Shown one piece after another: positions 35,531 through 43,033 of a stretch of DNA of 64,000 nucleotides; position 1 is the first letter of the stretch; each line of letters begins with the position of its first letter. The notes under the pieces were generated by a model, which ran no database searches, was not told the DNA's origin, and saw nothing but the letters and a program-made list of their open reading frames with translations. A program made the translations under genes and the position numbers. The DNA comes from QAND01 sp003150225 (GTDB lineage Bacteria; Bacillota; Clostridia; Christensenellales; QAND01). Where the stretch lies: NCBI RefSeq assembly GCF_044357945.1, contig NZ_CP076563.1, positions 1,240,001-1,304,000 of the forward strand, given 5' to 3'.

Positions 35531-36461
35531 CGCACTTGGCCGGGAGATCCGCTACCTGCGGCTGTCCGTTACCGAGCGGTGCAATTTAAACTGCATGTAC
35601 TGCAGCCCCGCCAAGGATGATCCCGCCGCCCTTTTGACCCCCCATGAGATCGGGGAGGCAGTGGGCGCCTTTGTACGCCTCGGAGTGGACAAGGTCCGCA
35701 TCACCGGAGGGGAGCCCCTGTGCCGCCAGGACCTAGCGGACATCATTCGCCGCCTTTCGGCTATCCCCGGGATTGGGGACCTGCCCATGACCACCAACGC
35801 CGTGGGACTGGACGTCCGGATCCGGGAGCTGGTGAAGGCTGGCATCAGCCGCTTTAACATCAGCCTGGATACCCTGGACCGGGAGCGCTACCGAGAAATC
35901 ACCCGGGTGGACGGCCTCCAGTCCGTCCTTCGGGCGGTGGATATCGCCCTGAGCCTGGGGGTCAACGTCAAGCTCAACGCCGTTCTGATCCGGGGGGTCA
36001 ACGATGGGGACGTATCCGGGTTTATGGACTATGTCATGGAACATCCCGTAGAGGTGCGATTTATTGAGCTGATGCCCATCGGTGCGTTTGGGGAGGATAA
36101 CCAGGACAAGGTGGTCCGCCAGGACGAGATTCTGGCCGCCTACCCGGGTCTATCCCCAGTAGGTACCGCGTCAGGGGGTGTGGCTCGGGTCTATGCCGCT
36201 CCCGGTATGAAGGGCAGCATCGGTTTCATCAGTCCGGTAAGCCACAAGTTCTGCTCCACCTGCAACCGGGTCCGCCTTACCGCCGATGGCCGTGTACGCC
36301 CCTGTTTGGGGGACAACGGCGAGGTGGACATCCGTCCCTATCTGGGGGACGAAGCGGCGCTGCTGGCGGCCATTCGGGACGCCGTCTACCGGAAGCCACA
36401 AGGACACCACTTTGAATCCGGCTTTTCGTCCAGCCGGGATATGCAGCACATTGGAGGATGA
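35523..36461 (+). CDS. moaA: GTP 3',8-cyclase MoaA (radical SAM)
   Basis: 312 residues from a TTG start, which overlaps the stop of the upstream gene by eight bases; no better start is available because the SAM cluster motif begins at residue 20 (CNLNCMYC). The C-terminal cluster cysteines CSTCNRVRLTADGRVRPCL are present, and the final two residues are GG as needed for activity. It converts GTP to 3',8-cH2GTP, first step of molybdopterin synthesis, together with MoaC, whose gene follows. Length is slightly below the 320-340 average. Confidence 0.93.
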   Translation: MIDALGREIRYLRLSVTERCNLNCMYCSPAKDDPAALLTPHEIGEAVGAFVRLGVDKVRITGGEPLCRQDLADIIRRLSAIPGIGDLPMTTNAVGLDVRIRELVKAGISRFNISLDTLDRERYREITRVDGLQSVLRAVDIALSLGVNVKLNAVLIRGVNDGDVSGFMDYVMEHPVEVRFIELMPIGAFGEDNQDKVVRQDEILAAYPGLSPVGTASGGVARVYAAPGMKGSIGFISPVSHKFCSTCNRVRLTADGRVRPCLGDNGEVDIRPYLGDEAALLAAIRDAVYRKPQGHHFESGFSSSRDMQHIGG

Positions 36462-36465
36462 ACCC

Positions 36466-36939
36466 ATGGAACTGACCCATGTAAATGGAAACGGAGAAGC
36501 CCGGATGGTAGACGTGGGGCACAAGCCCATTACCACCCGCACCGCCGTGGCGGTGGGCCGGGTGTTCGTACAGCCCGAGACCCTGCGCCTCATCGCAGAA
36601 AACGGCATGAAGAAGGGGGACGTGTTGGCCACCGCCCGGATCGCCGGGATCATGGCCGCAAAGAAAACCGCGGAGCTGATCCCCCTCTGCCATAGCCTGC
36701 CCCTAACCTCGGTATCGGTGGACCTGGCGTTGGATCAGACCAACTGCCGGATGGAGATCACCGCCACCGCCAGCTGCGATTACAAGACCGGGGTGGAGAT
36801 GGAGGCACTGACCGCCGCCAGCGTGGCGGCACTCACCGTTTACGACATGTGCAAGGCGGTGGACAAGGAAATGGTTATCGGGGATATCACTCTGGTCAAA
36901 AAAACCGGCGGGAAATCGGATATCCACCGCACCATATAA
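36466..36939 (+). CDS. moaC: Cyclic pyranopterin monophosphate synthase MoaC
   Basis: 157 residues from the ATG with GGAGGATGAACC upstream. Family motifs: MVDVGHKPITTRTAVAVGRV, the KTAELIPLCHSLPLTSVSVDL active-site region, TGVEMEALTAASVAALTVYDMCKA with the Asp and Lys residues, and the C-terminal VKKTGGKSD. It rearranges the MoaA product to cPMP. It starts five bases after moaA, so translation is coupled. Confidence 0.94.
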   Translation: MELTHVNGNGEARMVDVGHKPITTRTAVAVGRVFVQPETLRLIAENGMKKGDVLATARIAGIMAAKKTAELIPLCHSLPLTSVSVDLALDQTNCRMEITATASCDYKTGVEMEALTAASVAALTVYDMCKAVDKEMVIGDITLVKKTGGKSDIHRTI

Positions 36940-37000
36940 CACAAACAACGGGCAACGGGCGGATCCGCCCGCCGCAATCATTAGGAGGGGGAATAGAATT

Positions 37001-37438
37001 ATGGCTAAGATTACCGCCATCAGCATCAGCAAGGTTCGGGGGGTTCCAAAGGAGAACATCCCCTACGCGGAGTGCCGCATTGATCACGGCATCGTGGGGG
37101 ATGCCCACGCCGCCAATTGGCATCGTCAGGTGAGCTTTTTGGGTCAAGAGAGCATCGATAAGATGATTCAAAAAGGCGCCGGAGATTTGAATCCCGGGGA
37201 CTTTGCCGAAAACGTCACCACCGAGGGCATCTGCCTTTACGAGCTGCCGGTAGGCACTCGGTTCCGGGTGGGGGAAGTGGAGTTTGAAGTAACCCAGATT
37301 GGCAAGGAATGCCACCATGGCTGTGCCATCTATCAGCGCATCGGCGACTGCGTCATGCCCCGGGAGGGCATCTTCGCCAAGGTGCTGAAGGAGGGCGTCA
37401 TGCGGCCGGGGGATGAACTGGTGCTCCTGGATCAATAA
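37001..37438 (+). CDS. MOSC domain protein
   Basis: 145 residues forming one small MOSC domain: DHGIVGDAHAANWHRQVSFLG near the start, GDFAENVTTEG, VGEVEFEVTQIGKECHHGC with the conserved cysteine for sulfur/Mo binding, and REGIFAKVLKEG. Such stand-alone MOSC proteins are proposed to carry sulfur or modify the Moco ligand. Last gene of the Moco run, 61 bases after moaC; the gap contains the palindrome GGGCGGATCCGCCC (36958-36971). TAGGAGGGGG precedes the start. Confidence 0.87.
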   Translation: MAKITAISISKVRGVPKENIPYAECRIDHGIVGDAHAANWHRQVSFLGQESIDKMIQKGAGDLNPGDFAENVTTEGICLYELPVGTRFRVGEVEFEVTQIGKECHHGCAIYQRIGDCVMPREGIFAKVLKEGVMRPGDELVLLDQ

Positions 37439-37453
37439 AAGAAACCCACGAAG

Positions 37454-37483
37454 AAAGCCGCCTATTGGCGGCTTTTGTTTTTA
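37454..37483 (+). terminator. Terminator after the MOSC gene
   Basis: AAAGCCGCC with GGCGGCTTT around TATT, then a T-rich run; ends the molybdenum cofactor operon. Confidence 0.8.
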
Positions 37484-38053
37484 AGTAAGCGGGCTGGTCA
37501 GCCGGAACACGAGGATCTCGGGCATGTGATTCGGCCGTTGGTAGATGGCCAGATATTCTATAAAAAACACCGCGTTGGCTGGGCGGCCGCTGTATTCATC
37601 GGAATAGTATGGATGGGACAGGGACGGCAGGGTCAGCCATCTGTCGTTTTCCAGCTTTGTGGAGTGATAGCAGTCCACTGGCAACCCCTGGGACACGCCA
37701 ACCAGCCGCCCATGGGCATCGTAGGTCTGTGCGTTTTGTACTCCATACCGCACGCTATATCCCCAAAGCTTCCCCTCAGCCCAAGCAAGCTGACGCAGCT
37801 TAATTCGAAAAAATGGACGCAGCAGCATGCGGCCATCGACCCGTTCACAGTTGCTCTGAATTCGCAAGATGCTTTCTAGCTCCAGCGCTTCGCTGTCCAC
37901 CATGATGGAGTGAGTCCTGGATTCAAATCGTCTACTGCCTTCTAATATCTCCGGATCCGGCAGCTCTTTTCCGCGCCAATATTCCGGTCCCGCGCATCCC
38001 AAGGGCGCCAGCAGCAATAGGAGAATTCCCATGAAAAGGCCCATTCTACGCAT
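37481..38053 (-). CDS. Predicted lipoprotein of unknown function
   Basis: 190 residues with a signal peptide of about 19 residues and lipobox LAPLGC. The mature part is a mixed protein of about 165 residues with WGYSVRYGVQNAQTYDAHGR and DRWLTLPSLSHPYYSDEYSG. Aromatic-rich; no family recognised. Located on the minus strand with its own start region facing the uppP terminator. It is followed by the convergent Moco terminator. Confidence 0.65.
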   Translation of the reverse strand: MRRMGLFMGILLLLLAPLGCAGPEYWRGKELPDPEILEGSRRFESRTHSIMVDSEALELESILRIQSNCERVDGRMLLRPFFRIKLRQLAWAEGKLWGYSVRYGVQNAQTYDAHGRLVGVSQGLPVDCYHSTKLENDRWLTLPSLSHPYYSDEYSGRPANAVFFIEYLAIYQRPNHMPEILVFRLTSPLT

Positions 38054-38138
38054 TGCTACGCACCCCCTTTACCATAAGGATAGAGGAGGATGCGATTGTT
38101 TGTCAATATTTGGTTGTTTATCGGGCGTCTCCATAAGT

Positions 38139-38163
38139 AAAAAAGGCGCCGAAGCGCCTTTTT
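38139..38163. terminator. Terminator after uppP
   Basis: AAAAAGGCGC-CGAA-GCGCCTTTTT; both strands have A/T runs. Confidence 0.8.
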
Positions 38164-38167
38164 CTGA

Positions 38168-38965
38168 TTATGCGACTTTGAACACCAAATGGAAGAACCA
38201 CTGGTCGCAAAGCACCAGAACGCCAAGGATGGCCACATAAACGGCGAAGGTCCACAGCTTGTTTTCCCCCACGATCTTCAGCATAAACTTGATGGCAAAA
38301 TACCCCGATGCCGCCGCCACCATCACCGCCACGATAACGGACAGCATGCCGATATCCCCCATGCCCTCCGTCACCAGATCCTTAAAGGAGAACACCAAGG
38401 AGCCCAGAATTGCGGGCACCGACATCAAAAATCCAAATCGCACGGCGACTTTCCGATCCAGCCCGGACAGCACGCCGCCGGTAAGGGTGGAACCGCTCCG
38501 GGAAATGCCCGGCAAAATGGCGACGGCCTGCATCAGGCCCATGACCAGGGAGTCCTTTACCCCCATATCCCGAAACCGCCTGCCGCCCCGCTGGGCGCCG
38601 AACTTCCAGGCCACCAGCAAAAACACAGCCGTTAAGAGGAACCCGAAGCCCAGGTAGCTGCCCCCGAACGCGCTTTCGATGAAGTCCGAGAAAAAGAGGG
38701 TCACCACCACCGCCGGTATGGTGGCCACAATCAGAAAGATGGTCTGCTTGCTGGTGGGGTGGGTGATCATAAACCAGATGTCCTTGTAGAACACGGCGCA
38801 AACCGCCACCAGGGTGCCCAGGTGCACCATCACCTCAAATAGGATGGGAGATCCTGTGATGCCAAAGATGTTTCGGAACAGCACCAGGTGCCCCGAGCTG
38901 GACACCGGCAAAAACTCCGTCAGTCCCTGAACCAAACCCATAACAACCGCTTCTATCAAACTCAT
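38168..38965 (-). CDS. uppP: Undecaprenyl-diphosphatase UppP/BacA
   Basis: 265 residues from the ATG with GGAGG nine bases upstream. Eight or so membrane segments. The catalytic landmarks of the BacA family are present: GLTEFLPVSSSGHLVLF (Glu and Ser-rich loop) and LPGISRSGSTLTGG (Arg motif). It removes phosphate from undecaprenyl diphosphate at the outer face of the membrane, recycling the carrier for cell wall synthesis and giving some bacitracin resistance. Monocistronic; the divergent neighbour was originally ychF. Confidence 0.94.
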   Translation of the reverse strand: MSLIEAVVMGLVQGLTEFLPVSSSGHLVLFRNIFGITGSPILFEVMVHLGTLVAVCAVFYKDIWFMITHPTSKQTIFLIVATIPAVVVTLFFSDFIESAFGGSYLGFGFLLTAVFLLVAWKFGAQRGGRRFRDMGVKDSLVMGLMQAVAILPGISRSGSTLTGGVLSGLDRKVAVRFGFLMSVPAILGSLVFSFKDLVTEGMGDIGMLSVIVAVMVAAASGYFAIKFMLKIVGENKLWTFAVYVAILGVLVLCDQWFFHLVFKVA

Positions 38966-39052
38966 GGTTCTTGCCTCCAATGGTTTTCTTGGTATGTTAT
39001 TGCTAAAGTATATCAGCTTTCGGAAGATTTCACCACTGTTTTGTGCCCCCTG

Positions 39053-39081
39053 TTGAACCGCGCCGCCGCCTCCATTATAAT
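39053..39081 (+). promoter_or_regulatory. Stranded native promoter of ychF
   Basis: TTGAAC (39053-39058), 17 bases, TATAAT (39076-39081), followed by AAGGAGG at 39097 and the ATG of the ychF 5' remnant at 39112. The element now separates this promoter from ychF by 13.3 kb. Confidence 0.75.
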
Positions 39082-39111
39082 GGAATGGAACCCAGTAAGG
39101 AGGAATCTTTC

Positions 39112-39186
39112 ATGAAGCTAGGTATCGACGGCGATTCACCTGATTTTATATCTCAATGCTTCTCCATATATGCGAATATAGCTTGA
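39112..39186 (+). pseudogene. 5' remnant of ychF at the left end of the element
   Basis: ATG AAG CTA GGT ATC encodes MKLGI, the start of YchF, then the frame leaves the family and stops after 24 codons (MKLGIDGDSPDFISQC...). The native promoter and ribosome site (AAGGAGG, spacing 9) lie directly upstream. At the right end, 52411, ychF restarts with ATG AAA TTA GGA ATC, the same amino acids with synonymous codons. This marks the left attachment site. The short peptide is probably translated but has no evident function. Confidence 0.75.
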
Positions 39187-39519
39187 TTTTGGCGTGTTTT
39201 TCAGATAACCAACCATATTATAACTTCATATATCTCCACACCATCCCACGCAGAAATGGTGTAAAAATGGTGTAGCGATATGAACGGATTGCGACTGTGA
39301 AAAAGTCCACTGCTACAAAAGACCTTCTAAAATGAGCATGGCCGAGCAACTCGGTTGTGCTCGTTTTTGTTGCTTTTCGGGGCACATATAAGCGATGTTC
39401 TTTCCTGTGTGCCGTTTCTTTTTCTTTGCCATATTGCTTTGCCCTTTTCTCTCCCTTTTGCCAAATAAAACGGTAAGCACCCCAGACGGAGTGCTTACCT
39501 TGCAAAGTTATTTCAGTCG
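39187..39519. other. Left end of the element: arm site and two terminators, no gene
   Basis: The interval between the attachment site and the first gene. It holds the left 22-bp repeat, a plus-strand hairpin with T5 (GAGCA...CCGAG-CAACT-CGG...TGCTC, 39334-39367) and a second hairpin, GGTAAGCAC with GTGCTTACC (39472-39499), whose minus-strand T run ends transcripts of the 39520 gene. A 95-residue minus-strand frame passing through these structures has no support. Confidence 0.55.
39255..39276 (+). repeat. 22-bp direct repeat, left copy (probable integrase arm site)
   Basis: Identical to 52324-52345 and in the same orientation. Internally it is a tandem of ATGGTGTA units 11 bases apart (AATGGTGTAAAA then ATGGTGTAGC). 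Position inside each end and internal repetition match arm-type sites bound by the N-terminal domain of Tn916-like integrases. Confidence 0.65.
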
Positions 39520-39951
39520 TTATTCAGCATCACTGTTCGGCGCGACGGGGCGAAAATCTTCCTGAACACCTTCGTTCAGATCAAAACACATGGTTTTTGC
39601 GTCAGCAACCCAGAAGCCACGCACCCTATACCGCTTTCCGGGAATATAGTCCTCACCCGTAACAGCCCGCAGTGGGTCAAGCAGGTTCTTGTTGGAAATT
39701 GTTACGACACCCTTCTGTTCTCCCTTCGGCTTGGAGAACTTAAATCCCTTCGGCTCGTTGCTCTTGCACATACGGATCGCAAACACCTTCGCCTTTGCAT
39801 CCATTAGGCACAGGACATAGGCGGGATAACCCAAGTCCTCAAGCACCTTCTTGGTGAAGGTCACGCCATTCTGGTTCAGGAACATATCAGGGTAGGCGTT
39901 GATGTTGGAATCAATGGTTTCAAAGTTCAAAGCGGAAAAATCAAAGTTCAT
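39520..39951 (-). CDS. Uncharacterised mobile-element protein
   Basis: 143 residues, last gene of the minus-strand run. Sequence segments FTKKVLEDLGYPAYVLCLMD, KAKVFAIRMCKS and YIPGKRYRVRGFWVADAKTMC suggest a compact alpha/beta protein with no known catalytic motif. It lies 13 bases after the serine recombinase gene and is followed by a terminator-like hairpin (39472-39499). I have seen this kind of gene next to such recombinases in clostridial elements, but cannot assign a role. Confidence 0.55.
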   Translation of the reverse strand: MNFDFSALNFETIDSNINAYPDMFLNQNGVTFTKKVLEDLGYPAYVLCLMDAKAKVFAIRMCKSNEPKGFKFSKPKGEQKGVVTISNKNLLDPLRAVTGEDYIPGKRYRVRGFWVADAKTMCFDLNEGVQEDFRPVAPNSDAE

Positions 39952-39964
39952 AGTAAAAATCCTT

Positions 39965-41167
39965 TCATTTCATTGTGTTTTGCGCCTCATCCACGATTTT
40001 CATAAACTCCTGACGTTCCATAAAAGACCATCGGGAGTCCATGATCAGATAGCCCTTGAAAAGACCATCTTTCACGCGGTATGCGACGAAGTGATTGCTC
40101 AGGCGACGCAATGCAGCTCGTTTTGCCGTGCTGTGCCGCTCTGACAGCAGTTTCTGTACTGTTATCCAATCCTCTTTTTTGATAATCGCTGTGTGATGGT
40201 TTTCCTTGAAATACATATTCAAGTCCGTGTTTTTAACCGACTTGTGTGTGCGGAAATCTTTGGTATAGGTTTTCTGCATCAAGGCATCACCGCAGTATTT
40301 CTCATTTCGGAGGATGCTGCGGACAGTACCGGCAGACCAGAGGTCATTACCCATGGGAGATTTGATCCCCTGCTCTGTCAGGGCAGCGGCTATTTCCGCT
40401 GGCGTTGCGCCCTCCAAGCAGCTTTCGTAGATATACTCGACAATTCGTGCCTCGGTAGGTTCGATAACCAACCGCCCAAAGTGGTCACGGTAGAAGCCCA
40501 ACGTGTTCTGCACAGAGAACTTGTAAATGCCCTCCGCCATACGCCAGCGAATACCTGCTTTAATGGCCTCACTCTTTTGTTGGGATTCCATTTCAGCCAG
40601 AGCAGCCAATAGTGAGATCAGGAGGTTATTCCGTCCATCACCGGTATAGGTAATTCCCTCTGTCTCAAACTCAACGGAAACAGGGGGATTCAGTGCGGAA
40701 AGCGTTCGCAGATTATCCAGAATATCCACGATATTTCTACCAAAACGGCTGATGCTTTTCGTGAGGATCAAGTCAATTTTTCCGTCCACCGCGTCGGTAA
40801 TCATTTTCTGAAAGCCCAGACGCTTTTGTACGGTAGTTGCACTTATCCCTTCATCTTGATAGATTTCAACCAGTTGCCATTGCGGATTGGCTTCAATTCT
40901 CTTGGTAAAATGATGAATCTGCATATCGAAACTGCCGATCTGTTGTTCCTCCTGCGTGCTGACGCGGCAATATGCCGCAACGCGGAGTTTGGGTGGTTCC
41001 GCTGCAATTTCTCGCCTTTTTTGCGGCGGGATGACAATGACACCATTTCCGCGCTGATTATAGGAAATTTCGTCCTGCATCTGGCGACGTTTTTGTTCTC
41101 TGCGCTCAGCTCGGCTGCTGGTCTGCCGCTCGGCCTCTATCGCTTTGGGATCAAGCGGTTTTGCCAT
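39965..41167 (-). CDS. Serine recombinase (resolvase/invertase family with recombinase domain)
   Basis: 400 residues from the ATG with AGGAGG seven bases upstream. After about 70 basic residues, the catalytic domain begins: RVAAYCRVSTQEEQQIGSFD with the nucleophile Ser in the YCRVST motif, then the SKSIS/SRFGRN region (LILTKSISRFGRN). The Recombinase domain (about 220-340: YKFSVQNTLGFYRDHFG, GTVRSILRNEKYCGDALMQKTY) follows. It ends soon after, and lacks the Cys-rich zinc ribbon of large integrases such as TnpX. It may act with a partner or be a relic. A 22-codon open frame overlaps its start. Confidence 0.87.
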   Translation of the reverse strand: MAKPLDPKAIEAERQTSSRAERREQKRRQMQDEISYNQRGNGVIVIPPQKRREIAAEPPKLRVAAYCRVSTQEEQQIGSFDMQIHHFTKRIEANPQWQLVEIYQDEGISATTVQKRLGFQKMITDAVDGKIDLILTKSISRFGRNIVDILDNLRTLSALNPPVSVEFETEGITYTGDGRNNLLISLLAALAEMESQQKSEAIKAGIRWRMAEGIYKFSVQNTLGFYRDHFGRLVIEPTEARIVEYIYESCLEGATPAEIAAALTEQGIKSPMGNDLWSAGTVRSILRNEKYCGDALMQKTYTKDFRTHKSVKNTDLNMYFKENHHTAIIKKEDWITVQKLLSERHSTAKRAALRRLSNHFVAYRVKDGLFKGYLIMDSRWSFMERQEFMKIVDEAQNTMK

Positions 41168-41219
41168 ATCCTGCCTCCTGCACCGAGAACGCAACTATTC
41201 TTTTGCGCTGCATGGGCAT
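41151..41219 (-). CDS. Short upstream frame overlapping the serine recombinase start
   Basis: MPMQRKRIVAFSVQEAGYGK..., 22 codons, preceded by the best ribosome site in the area (AAAGGAGGTGGT) and overlapping the recombinase ATG by 17 bases, so it can couple or gate recombinase translation. The alternative is a short remnant of a longer lost gene. Not conserved evidence available from sequence alone. Confidence 0.4.
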   Translation of the reverse strand: MPMQRKRIVAFSVQEAGYGKTA

Positions 41220-41319
41220 ACCACCTCCTTTTCAGTAAATTTTGACTTTTCACGGAATCACCACCTTATCTTCCAATATTTCTATGACATACCGAAAAAT
41301 CGGGCTGCCAACATAAATA

Positions 41320-41345
41320 GAGGGCGGCAGAATGCCCTGCCGCCC
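41320..41345 (-). terminator. GC-rich hairpin after the PIN-like gene
   Basis: GGGCGGCAG with CTGCCGCCC around a six-base loop; minus-strand follow-on is T-rich but short of a perfect T run (TCTATTTATG). Separates the defence run from the recombinase. Confidence 0.5.
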
Positions 41346-41366
41346 TGGAATCAATATTCAGTTGCT

Positions 41367-41837
41367 TCAAAATTGCCATCCCTCACGCTCGCATAAGCCC
41401 AAAATGTCAATGCACGGAACATTCAAGCTTTTGCAGACATACGGTATTTTCTTTTCACCTTTTTTACTCTCTTCGGTGATTACTGTTAGTCCATACTTCA
41501 TGGCTGTGGCAATTAAGAAGGCATCTCCCGATGATTTGACTTGCTTGAAATCGATAAGTTGTGGATTAGATGTAACGACCTTTTTGACGTTATCCTGAAT
41601 ATCATCATCAATGGGCAGCACCACGCCATGTAACCCTATGTACCATTTTTTTAAATCGTCATCATTCACTTCTTCAATTATTTCCGAGCAGGTTACTATG
41701 CGCTTTTGCTCAATTAGCTCGTCCATGTGATGCCAAAGTGTCTTATTGATGCTTCTCCGATGTGGTTCATCATCTTTTTGTGAAAGGATCGAAGATGTGT
41801 CTATGATATATTTGGGTTCAGAATCATGATTCACCAT
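41367..41837 (-). CDS. DUF4411 PIN-like protein, candidate toxin
   Basis: 156 residues from the ATG with GGAGG upstream (41837); the longer frame starts at 41852. The sequence KYIIDTSSIL at the start and SSGDAFLIATAMKYGLTVITEE near the end carry the conserved Asp, Asp and Thr/Glu pattern of PIN-like nucleases in the DUF4411 family. It overlaps the preceding gene by seven bases, so the two products are made together. The partner has an HTH and an ImmA/IrrE-type peptidase domain, which is a recurrent pairing. Nuclease or toxin activity is inferred from the fold. Confidence 0.78.
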   Translation of the reverse strand: MVNHDSEPKYIIDTSSILSQKDDEPHRRSINKTLWHHMDELIEQKRIVTCSEIIEEVNDDDLKKWYIGLHGVVLPIDDDIQDNVKKVVTSNPQLIDFKQVKSSGDAFLIATAMKYGLTVITEESKKGEKKIPYVCKSLNVPCIDILGLCEREGWQF

Positions 41838-43015
41838 TTCGATACCTCCCACATAAATTTTTCTATATGGTTCTGTTTTACGCCGAGATAGCGAGATATA
41901 TCCTGCTTGTCAAAGTAACCCTCTCGATAACCATGAAAGAATGCCCGGCATAATGCAGGGCTATTCTGGTCAATAGCCTCACGCGGAATATTCCTAGGAA
42001 TACCTTTACCAGTTAGCTTTCTATATTCCTGTGCAGCCTTTCGCTCGTTTTCAAACTGTGATCTTATTGCGGCTATCAGCATCGCATACTTAGGTTGTCC
42101 AATTTTCCCAGAATCCAGTAAACGGCGACAAATAACTTCCTTACTTACTGAAAACTTATCCGCTAGTGATGAAACAACGTCCAAATCTATTTCTGATTGC
42201 GTATAGCTGCCAAGCTGTTTGTTCAGATTTACCCGGGGTACAAGAACTTCTCCAGCAACCGCGTTGCAAAAGACTTCCTCCGCCTGTGCGGAAAATGAGT
42301 CAATCATGTCATTACAGATAACCGAACTTCGCTTAATCAGGTGGACAAGTTCATGAATAATCGAAAATGTTTTAGCCGGGTATCGATCATCATTATTAAG
42401 CCCGATAATTGGCATTGTGGTGTCGTATATGGCAAATCCACGGGCAACCTCAGTATCTACGCCGGTAAAGCAATGCACAAATACACCGGCATTCTCGACA
42501 ACATTGCGAATGTATAAATAGAACTGCCTTGTGCTCTGGCATTTATATTGCACATTTGAATCAATACCAAGACTATTTCTGATTTCTCGTGCCCAATGGA
42601 TAACATTATCATCTGGACAATTTATGGACATACCAAATTTCACGGTGCGCTCTCTCAAAGCTTGCCTGGATTCCAGAAGCAAATCGCGAGCAGAAAGAAT
42701 ATCGGAAATAGCAAGATTCAATGCGCTGTTATCAACAACTGCGTCGGGCAAAGTACGGAGATTTCGCATTTGAGGCAAGTGCTTTACATTAATGTCACTT
42801 GCATTCATATACAGTCCTGCAAACGGAATACGGTAACATTTTGCGATGGATTTTGCCTGATTTATTGTGGGAAACTTCCCTGATTCATCATTTTCCCACA
42901 GAACAATTTTTTCTTCCTTGAACTTTGTAATCCGTGTTACATAGTCAAAAGATATGGCTTTCTTCTCTCGTATAAAGCGCAAAGTGTCTTTATTTATGCG
43001 AGCATATATATACAT
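41831..43015 (-). CDS. HTH-ImmA/IrrE-type metallopeptidase
   Basis: 394 residues from the ATG with GGAGG upstream. The N-terminal 70 residues read as an XRE-like HTH (IREKKAISFDYVTRITKF, FPTINQAKSIAKCYRIPF). The central domain has FSIIHELVHLIKRSS with the HExxH zinc motif, and DSFSAQAEEVFCNAVAGEVLVP with the third ligand Glu, the ImmA/IrrE hallmark. A C-terminal region of 120 residues ends in a second helix-turn-helix-like KQDISRYLGVKQNHI. The family cleaves repressors or partner proteins on signal. Overlap with the DUF4411 PIN gene suggests a toxin-antitoxin-like or stress-triggered unit. Confidence 0.85.
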   Translation of the reverse strand: MYIYARINKDTLRFIREKKAISFDYVTRITKFKEEKIVLWENDESGKFPTINQAKSIAKCYRIPFAGLYMNASDINVKHLPQMRNLRTLPDAVVDNSALNLAISDILSARDLLLESRQALRERTVKFGMSINCPDDNVIHWAREIRNSLGIDSNVQYKCQSTRQFYLYIRNVVENAGVFVHCFTGVDTEVARGFAIYDTTMPIIGLNNDDRYPAKTFSIIHELVHLIKRSSVICNDMIDSFSAQAEEVFCNAVAGEVLVPRVNLNKQLGSYTQSEIDLDVVSSLADKFSVSKEVICRRLLDSGKIGQPKYAMLIAAIRSQFENERKAAQEYRKLTGKGIPRNIPREAIDQNSPALCRAFFHGYREGYFDKQDISRYLGVKQNHIEKFMWEVSKW

Positions 43016-43033
43016 AGGTGGAACCACCTCCTC

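Noticed and set aside
39218..39505. Minus-strand frame of 95 residues at the left end of the element
   Set aside because: It runs through the arm repeat and two hairpins, has no ribosome site and no recognisable motif; regulatory and attachment sequence explains the interval better.
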